NCBI GenBank assembly: GCA_015227615.1
Contig: JAALGZ010000004.1
Coordinates: 1,550,001-1,614,000 of the forward strand
Direction of reading: 5' to 3'
DNA: 64,000 bases
Origin: Labyrinthula sp. Ha
Lineage: Eukaryota > Sar > Bigyra > Labyrinthulida > Labyrinthulaceae
Made by a program: the position numbers and the translations under genes. The notes below the pieces were generated by a model. The model saw only the letters and a program-made list of their open reading frames with translations. It was not told the origin of the DNA and searched no databases. The stretch's first letter is position 1. Every line of letters starts with the position of its first letter. Positions 57,701 through 64,000 of the stretch are shown here, one piece after another.

Positions 57701-59145
57701 ATGTTTTGAAAGCAATGATTGAAGTTGTTACATAGATGCCTCAATGCTTTCACCTCAACTTCGATCTCTAAACTTAGCATAGTTTCTTCGTTCATTACTG
57801 TTCCACGCAAAGATACTATTTCTTTAGACTTTAACCTACTAAGAACTTTCCTGTCACTCAGTTTAGAATTTATTTTGCTATATGAACACCCTAGAGTTTT
57901 GATGGATGCATCAAACTTCACTTTTGAGATAATTAATATGTTGACCTTGTTTTTCAGAAAACTTCTAATATCTTTACTAAGCTTAAACCTAATCTTGTAT
58001 CGCCCATTGTCTCCAGTTACAACCTCAGGTTCCATTAAATACCCTGGAAGAAAAACAAGCCTTTCATAAAAAAAACTTTTAGGATTTGCTTTATATTTCT
58101 CTGTGATATGAGCAAAACCAAGCTTCTGCTCCAGCTTCTCTTCTTCCAGTTGCTGCTTTCGAGACGGTTGCTTTCGCTTATTTTTTTTTCGATTTCTTCG
58201 CTTTAACACCATTCTCTTTCTATCAAGGTTTTTAGATTCAGATATTGGAACTAGTTGCTGAGTTTTCTTTTTTTGAATAAACTTTCGCAGTAAAAAAAAA
58301 TCATCCCTTATAGAATTAAGAACTTCAATTATAGTTGGCTTTGTGCAACCTCCAGTATTACTTCTAAAATCTCGATGCCCACAAGAAGAAAAACTCTTGT
58401 GTTGAAAAAACACCTGGTGAGGGTTAGACTCATTTTTATTGCAATCAATTTCTCTTTCCTGTTTGAGATATGCTGTCCATTTCCATATTTTGCGGCAATG
58501 TATTTTATCGTGGAGAACAAGAGGGGATAAAAAAGGATTTGCCTTAAACTCTATCTGATAAAGTTCTGATAAAGAAAGAGAAGACTTGAAATTTTCTGAT
58601 AATGAAAACCTGTTCTCAAAGATTGTTCCTTGCAAAAAATTTAGGTCAGTGCATAACTTTACAAGATAGTTCTTGTTCTGAAAATAGACATTTTCTTTCA
58701 AACAGCTGGTTTGATCATCTCCGAAATCCTCACGCCAATTTGCAATCAAAGAACATATCAAAAACGCATATTGTGCTAGTTTGGCCAGAATCTTCGCAAT
58801 TTTCCTTAGCGTATACTTCGTCAGTAACTTAACAGAATATTCAAACCGTGGATCACAACCTGAGAAGAGTTTATTAAGCTTCTCAAAACTATATTCAAGA
58901 TTTTTAAATATATATTTTCCTAAATTAAAGTTTGGAGCTTCTTCCTTTTCTTCTAAGAATGGCCGAACGAGAGAGCTTTCATTTGTGTCTACCTCCGTCC
59001 AGGATACATGGAAGCCCAGTGTTTTAAAGTCTTGCCGGTTAGAAATCTTACGTAACTTAGTCTTTATAGCTTCGATAAGCGACTCTCGTTTCGAAACTAA
59101 CTGAAGAATTGTAATTTCCAGTGACTTACATTCCTTTGTTTTCAT
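54733..59145 (-). CDS. Large p25-alpha (TPPP-like) / IQ / WW scaffold protein
   Basis: About 1,470 residues. Residues about 1-690 are mostly unrecognised, with a very basic K/R run near 310-340. A p25-alpha domain lies at about 705-775: FMKFIKSLPDLI, TEVDIIFAKVKPKKKKRINYLCF and ALDLIARKKFP match the TPPP pattern (DVDIVFSKVK...I.y..F..AL..iA.kkfp). IQ-like calmodulin sites follow near 825-865 (LKIQVSFRCFICYK, IVVIQKAYISYR) and near 1150 (TKLQSIFRGNKAR). A WW domain is at about 1180-1203 (QQWYYYNTRTGESSWEKP), and a second WW-like segment follows near 1250 (VQFYEDGAETPKYFHPFTG). The p25-alpha family binds or bundles tubulin and its distribution tracks flagella; WW domains bind proline-rich ligands. 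A cytoskeletal scaffold role is inferred. The start is uncertain: the frame runs upstream to a GTG at 59196, and the first ATG is at 59145. A small upstream exon is possible. Confidence 0.75.
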   Translation of the reverse strand: MKTKECKSLEITILQLVSKRESLIEAIKTKLRKISNRQDFKTLGFHVSWTEVDTNESSLVRPFLEEKEEAPNFNLGKYIFKNLEYSFEKLNKLFSGCDPRFEYSVKLLTKYTLRKIAKILAKLAQYAFLICSLIANWREDFGDDQTSCLKENVYFQNKNYLVKLCTDLNFLQGTIFENRFSLSENFKSSLSLSELYQIEFKANPFLSPLVLHDKIHCRKIWKWTAYLKQEREIDCNKNESNPHQVFFQHKSFSSCGHRDFRSNTGGCTKPTIIEVLNSIRDDFFLLRKFIQKKKTQQLVPISESKNLDRKRMVLKRRNRKKNKRKQPSRKQQLEEEKLEQKLGFAHITEKYKANPKSFFYERLVFLPGYLMEPEVVTGDNGRYKIRFKLSKDIRSFLKNKVNILIISKVKFDASIKTLGCSYSKINSKLSDRKVLSRLKSKEIVSLRGTVMNEETMLSLEIEVEVKALRHLCNNFNHCFQNIDPETFPRPKEELVSEIIPELFYAKVAVLVKQDVGFSLQKDKIIGELNQGSFVILKEKNQHLPELDMRYKLFTGDIIRLGGFFISVVSLVEVLEEQQGFVISCEPVVGSDGAFWPELINAGVEVVAITGPQDIFLKDLEKPLESKSELDYRELLSSSYEFFGLKMRAKKANAHLGEDLYNKSQLNFVKNLDKEKILFQTFEYLCFNWYPPASKPNYDMERIDPKEAEILDAFKFMKFIKSLPDLIKLQKTDDTDITLTEVDIIFAKVKPKKKKRINYLCFRNQALDLIARKKFPWFFVSENEEPAEVSGKGMEELVVNYLLKWVETKEIVLVETRKLALYSEARQQLGALKIQVSFRCFICYKTYKETLKKIVVIQKAYISYRNKCEFKEVLRRNRMEKEKKKKERQLRRENLKTSLVYSGCHMILNRFVVLSMQKQATGDLQLVSYIVKTKQQLSLFISKSKLLSVVKEALRKKVVSEGKAMNNIDQIIEDQVDELVQQVFNPDLLYRFDYLKHLIRRLKLRVKLGELVLVIARKEQNGAQGNIIFKGVVSLPNVSLRTKKLLTTGSTSRSPNDFLRFQLTLYSSLGSFMFEFYDPKRKTIELMRLTKIQLEEHFPDSSFTLLEIQSLILSRMSFCESCSLGSHKVSHKLGKYVLMFQFEQAESHLILVATKLQSIFRGNKARVLVKSVIRKAYRKQRDMNTQQWYYYNTRTGESSWEKPFIFKYTTGGLEETVQNRRGALTGLSVAPNIEDTDLGEPDKDLWVQFYEDGAETPKYFHPFTGRVSKYSKIEAQQFLRRLYLNRQNRLFQISDMKQLVTTLNFHNNLVKRYKENRKRLSSVVNYALYVLTIENDLQKSKMLFMESLQNSPKNVLIRVMKNLIDIFECKKPYVHFFEVAEKNISDLKSESPRLEEEFEVAYKIFFHWAAITIQTSTYPFIYCAICQLLIFNNLRFSRAYFSKGFSVQKSVEQAKTDPRLPILYNYFQYKL

Positions 59146-59196
59146 AAGATAAACATCTTTTACACACGAAATAAGATAGCTTCCACGGTAATGCAC

Positions 59197-62100
59197 CCTT
59201 TCTTTCCAATATGATATATATTTTTTCTTAAAACAGACATTTAATTCAATTAATACGATCTTGGATTTAATTCAGGAAACGTCATGAATTAATAATAGAA
59301 ACTATGATAACTAGAAGCAAAGATAACTTTAATCAAATTCAAACTAAACACCACTGGGTCTAGAACCTCATTTCGTAATTACATGAAAATGAGACTTCTT
59401 TCCAGCAACAAGTATTTGGAACAAAAGATGAAGTCCTAAACATTGTCAAGAAGATATAAAAAGGATTCTAACAAAATTGTGCATGGAATGTATTGATTTT
59501 CATATTCTTTGTGGAAAAGGATTGGTTCATTAATATGCTAACCACTGTACATGCTACATAGGGAGCCACTTACATTAAATGTGTTTTTGTCAAAAGGATC
59601 TGTTTTATGAGATTCAAAAAGACAATCAACACCCTAAATATAACTAAAAACTAAGAAAAAATAAGATGAAGTATTCAGAATGTATTATGGGAGTTTATAC
59701 ACGATCTTTGAGCTCAAATTTTATATTCACAAGAACAAAACGTTTAAACAGCTTGTTAGAGTAGTTTGTTTAACTAATTCCAACTTGCTAAAAATATAGT
59801 TGAAGTAGTTCATCCTATTTGTTTTCTAAGGTAAGATTTGCAACTATACTCGTGAAGTAAATTGAAAAATTCTTTGCTGTACATTAAGCTGATCCTATGG
59901 TTAGAGAATTATTGAACTTAAAAGCGCTAATCCCTGCATTTGCTGATAAAAGCCAATGTTATCTGTATTAATTCCCTAAAAAAATTACAGTTCACCTTCA
60001 TATTGCGCAGTTGATCTCTTCTTCTATCCCATTACTTCTGTAAAGAACATATTTTTCTGAGCATCCGCATGTCTAGAGTTTCACATTTCAAAGTATTTTC
60101 TCAAGATGTTTATTTTGTTTCTTATCTTCCATATCTGAACTATTTCTTTACATTCTAAAAAAATAGTATTCCTACATCTGATTTTAACAGCAGCATATTA
60201 GTTTAGAACCATGCTTGTGGATATTAATGGTGAAGGTCATGTTGAGGAGGAATACTTGTTACTTCTTCTAAAATTTTTTTTGAATTCCTCTAATTATATT
60301 TAAATCACTCATTTTAGCATCGAGATCTTATAAATTGAAATCTGTGTAAGTGCGATAGATTCAAAATAACTCGAGTCTTAATGACCTTGGTCTTTCCATA
60401 ATATTTACACCTAACCCTACAAAATCTCTTAACGTTCGACAGCATTGAACAGCATTAACTTCCATCCCCAACATCTGTTATCCAATTCAAAATAGTTTAT
60501 TGTATTTTCAGCAATAATTTTTATGGTGGGATCGTTTCATTGATGATTTGGTTACCTTTTCCTGGCTATATAGTATCATTATTTTGAAAACACATCTAAG
60601 GAAAGTTACCACTTACTATAATCCTCTATAACCCTGGAGAAATCACATAATATCCCTTATTTATGAGTAATTGACTTACTGAGGAATGATAATTTAATAA
60701 GAAAAATATCCAAAATATGTAATTGTTTAAAATATCCAGTTGCCAAGAGGAAAATTATAAGACTCAAGCGGTAATAAATATAGACATATAGCAACAGAGG
60801 AATATTAGCAAAATGGAATAATAAGTAGCAGCCGGCACCTAAACATGACTAAAAGTCGGGTTTGTTTAGCACTTGCAGTGTTTTTCATAACTGTTGTTGT
60901 TGTATTAATGAGTTGTAAAGAATTTCCTTATTGGTGATCCGCTTTTGCACTAAGTTATACAAAAGGGTATGAAAGACGAACTTAAGCTAGAGCAAGTTTC
61001 TTAGAAGGTCTTTAGGCTATTCAATATAATTTTAAAGTAATGCATCATATTTAATACAATGTATAATTGCTTTTTTATTGTCTGTATCCAAGTAATGTAT
61101 ATCGCCTAAGGCATATAACAATATCCTACCGAATTGAGCACTGAATTCTTTCTGCACCACTTTTATTATTTTTATATCTATAGCCTGCACGATACTTAAA
61201 ATTGGTCAAACAAAAAATGTTCTTAATTAAACTATGTCAACATATTTGTCTCTATTATCCAATCTAGCACACCCCTGCAATGGGTTCAACCTTTGCAACA
61301 TCGCCGATTTTCTTCGCTCCATGCGGTATAGATTTGTTTGCTTCATAATATTTCATTCTAGCTAGTTTATCTTATTGAATATTTACTAACATTTTTTGGG
61401 TAACTGTGTATATATGGGATATTGTTTCTAGGCAACAAGTTTCAAGAGTGAACCCAAGCTTGGAGTGAGTTAAAACTAAACCGTAACTGTGAGGCGAACA
61501 TCATATTAGCCTCTGTAGAGCATACCCGAGTTTTCTGGAGTATCATAAGACAAAAATTTAAAGTCCTAAGAATCTGACACGTAGAGTTTTGTATTTATAT
61601 CCTTACTTTGGCCTCTAGATATTAAATAACAAACCTAGTCAATTTCTAGAGAAACAAAAATCAGCCTCCTCCTAGAGAGTATTCTAGTTAGTTGAAGTAG
61701 ATGTCCAATAGAGCGAGATAAAGTTAGAATCTCGTTCGAAACTTCATTATTGACAAATGCGTTTTGTTTTGTGGAATTAACTAATTGTGCACTTTTGTGA
61801 ATATATCACTTTATCCATGAACAATGTAATATAATTTTTAACAACACCAGGAAATTGTGCCGAGAACCTGCGGGAACTTGTATTTTCCTCAAATTCGTAA
61901 GAATTAAGTTTGAAGCGAATCACATCTTCTGTACTAATATATCTAGCCGTGATGACACCATTAATGGGTATATTCATCAACTCATCTCTTTTTTTTCATT
62001 ATATTTTCCTACATTTGGCTAATAAACTCTTATAGGTGGTCGTACTTTTGTCTGTGTCAATAGTCGGAGAATCCAACGAGGATCTATTAGATTGTTGTTA

Positions 62101-63335
62101 ATAAAAACAAAACTTATATTTTATATCGAATAGGGAAAGGGTAAAAACCCATACTTCAAATATCAGATTTTAGTGGTGTTATAATCTAAATCGAATAAAT
62201 TCTATCACTGACTTAGTATAAAGAAAGATTTAGATATATTCAACTAGAGGGCCTAGCAATTGCCTTAAGTTCTTGGGACACCAGAATATGGTATAGGTGT
62301 AAATTTGAATAAGGTTTTAGCTCTTAGAGATTTATCTATAATAATTTTCTATAGTAGAATCCGATAATATTTTTCATGCATTTAGAAGTCTATTTTAATC
62401 TTGAAAATTATCGTACAATCTAAAACTTCTATAGGTGATAAGGTTAACTCTTACACAACCTGCAGTTTTTTTTATGTTTACTACGGATACGTACTGATAA
62501 ATGCACCAGAGAGCCAAAATATAAAGTATCTATGAGGTAGTATTGTAAGACAGTTATACATCGATTCATCTTATTATAGCTAAATAATTGAACATCGCCG
62601 TGTACAAAGCAGTTTAATAATAATGGACACGACAAGTGAGCTAAATGCTTCTGCAGACGATTTATCCGAATTTAGTGTTTCAAGCTCTTAAGTTTGCTAA
62701 GTAAATTTGTTATATAGGTGCTTAGAATTTTTGTTTACTAAGAATGATGATTTGAATGTTAGGGTTGTTGTCGTTTATTGCCCAAGTTCTAAGAGAAACT
62801 GTCCATTACTGGTTTTAGGACAATATGTACCAGAAACCTGACTAAACTTAACAGTGTTAATTTAAAAAATAAAAATAACTAACTCCAGAAAATCGAAAAT
62901 TATTCTCTATTTGGGAATGTAGTGGTGTGGGCACATTTGAGATGAAGTCTGGGAATATTAAAATAAATGTAAATTGATAGTAATTTCCTTATTAATTGTT
63001 TGTGTTGTGGAAACAGCTTTTTGTCATATAATAATAAAAACTATGAAATATACTATATTAACCCTAATAAAGAATATTGCATCCATTAGTGTAGTCTTTT
63101 AGCCCTAATTCAAAAAGTAAAGACTCTTTCTTCCATTATCCCATTCGAAACGGTACTAAATTTCTGTCTAAAGATTGAGATCATCAATCCAACTTTACGA
63201 CATAGGCCATGTGGCCTTAAGTAAAATTCGAAATAACAAGAGAAAGATACAAGAACTAAATCTGTTACCTTTAGTCCTTTCAAATGCTTAATGAAGTGTT
63301 CTTATAAATTGTTTTTTATTCTAATCTCTTTTCAG
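59197..63335. other. Gene-free stretch, about 4.1 kb
   Basis: No gene is recognised on either strand; frames stay below about 70 codons. A 12-base word GGCCATGTGGCC near 63208 is identical to one inside the hAT-like copy at 19496 and may be a scrap of that family. The bases just before 63336 (CTAATCTCTTTTCAG) look like a splice acceptor, so a non-coding first exon of the next gene may lie upstream. Confidence 0.5.
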
Positions 63336-64000
63336 ATGTCAATTTCATTCCTAATATATATTTTTTTCTTTGAAGTGAACTCAAACCTTCCTGGTGCAAA
63401 ACCAACACCTAACTCGTTTTCTCATGTTCAACCAAAACACAGTTCTATTAAAGAAAAAGCCTCAACTTATATTCAAGAAAAACTTAGAAATTGTAATAAC
63501 TCACCTGCATATATACAACTAGAAAATGACGTTGGTCTTGGTCTTGCTCTTACGCAAGTTGTGCTCCTTACTAATAAAGCACTATCCCAAAATAGAACTC
63601 CTGTTTTAGTCGGAAAGGATGAAGATTATGTTTGGTTCAGTGGACCTATGCTAAAGCTTCACAACTTGTTAAGTTTTCCTTGCAGTAATAAGTTTAATGG
63701 CCCTATTTTTGACAACCAAAAACTTTCTTGTTCAAAGAGATGTTCAAAAGAAATCTTGAGGAGTTTCTATGTGCCAGATGAATTTATAAATTTGGGATTG
63801 AAAAGCTGGTTAAAGCTGATAACATTAGAAGTGATACAGCCATCAAATACTTTGCTTTATGATTTACTGGGTACATCAAGTTTTCATAATGCACGAAGTT
63901 TGAAAAGTAAATCTTTTCAGAGACGACACTTTAATGTTAAGAGTTTGCAAACTTTTACTGATATCTTTGATTTTAAGAAGTATGAAAAGCCCTTGATAGG
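63336..64000 (+). CDS. Secreted or Golgi protein, glycosyltransferase-like (partial, cut by window end)
   Basis: The frame opens at ATG 63336 and stays open for about 221 codons to the window edge, so the 3' part is missing. It starts with a hydrophobic signal peptide or anchor (SISFLIYIFFFEV), then a basic region. A segment NDVGLGLALTQVVLLTNKALSQNRTPVLVG followed by YVWFSGP resembles the G-x-G...A...gRtpvl nucleotide-sugar-side motif of fucosyltransferase-like enzymes, but this is a weak, eye-level resemblance. Several cysteines (CSNK, CSKRCSK) suggest a luminal, disulphide-bonded protein. A splice-acceptor-like CAG directly precedes the ATG. I do not claim a family. Confidence 0.6.
   Translation, partial: MSISFLIYIFFFEVNSNLPGAKPTPNSFSHVQPKHSSIKEKASTYIQEKLRNCNNSPAYIQLENDVGLGLALTQVVLLTNKALSQNRTPVLVGKDEDYVWFSGPMLKLHNLLSFPCSNKFNGPIFDNQKLSCSKRCSKEILRSFYVPDEFINLGLKSWLKLITLEVIQPSNTLLYDLLGTSSFHNARSLKSKSFQRRHFNVKSLQTFTDIFDFKKYEKPLI

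Noticed and set aside
63208-63219. GGCCATGTGGCC identical to a motif in the hAT-like copy at 19496.
   Set aside because: Only the motif is shared; no terminal repeat or other family block is recognisable nearby, so it is not listed as an element.

Overview
This is a nuclear genome fragment from an AT-rich unicellular eukaryote that I cannot place below eukaryote level. Evidence for eukaryotic origin: RNA polymerase subunit Rpb10, a four-domain voltage-gated calcium channel, a DHHC palmitoyltransferase, a PP2A B''-type subunit, a RING-H2 ligase and spliceosomal introns. TAA, TAG and TGA all end genes, so the standard genetic code fits. The p25-alpha (TPPP-like) domain, the calcium channel and the PP2A B'' subunit are typical of lineages with flagella or basal bodies, which suggests (inference) a flagellated protist. 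No photosynthesis gene is seen.

The strongest genome-level signal is intron size. Five introns can be placed from protein-frame continuity. Four are exactly 29 nt and one is 31 nt. All start GTA and end TAG. They restore continuous proteins in four genes: the NRPS-like synthetase, a mitochondrial-type membrane protein, the calcium channel and the DHHC enzyme. In the last gene a tiny intron also reveals a 26-nt first exon. Despite these tiny introns, intergenic DNA is long (up to about 10 kb) and mostly featureless.

Layout: 2032-4125 kelch-like/transmembrane/RING-H2 protein (+). 10001-16020 single-module adenylation-carrier-membrane-hexapeptide synthetase related to poly-amino-acid synthetases (+). 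16088-17374 orphan multispan membrane protein (-). 23187-24452 NTT/TLC-like transporter (-), divergent from 24785-25906 EEP-family nuclease (+). 29498-30462 mitochondrial-type single-pass protein (+), converging on 30534-36364 EEEE calcium channel (-). 41646-41891 Rpb10 (-) and 42225-43472 PP2A B''-like subunit (-). 53294-54517 DHHC palmitoyltransferase (+), converging on 54733-59145 p25-alpha/IQ/WW scaffold (-). 63336-64000 start of a secreted, possibly glycosyltransferase-like protein (+), cut by the window end.

The deserts hold a family of short non-autonomous hAT-like elements: three clear copies (8781-9218, 19496-20111, 52373-52782) and one degenerate copy near 1353. They have TAGGG-type ends, long AT-rich terminal inverted repeats and, in two copies, near-matching 8-bp target duplications. 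No transposase, retroelement, tRNA, rRNA or CRISPR array was recognised. The genes do not form a pathway cluster; they are ordinary, independently transcribed neighbours.
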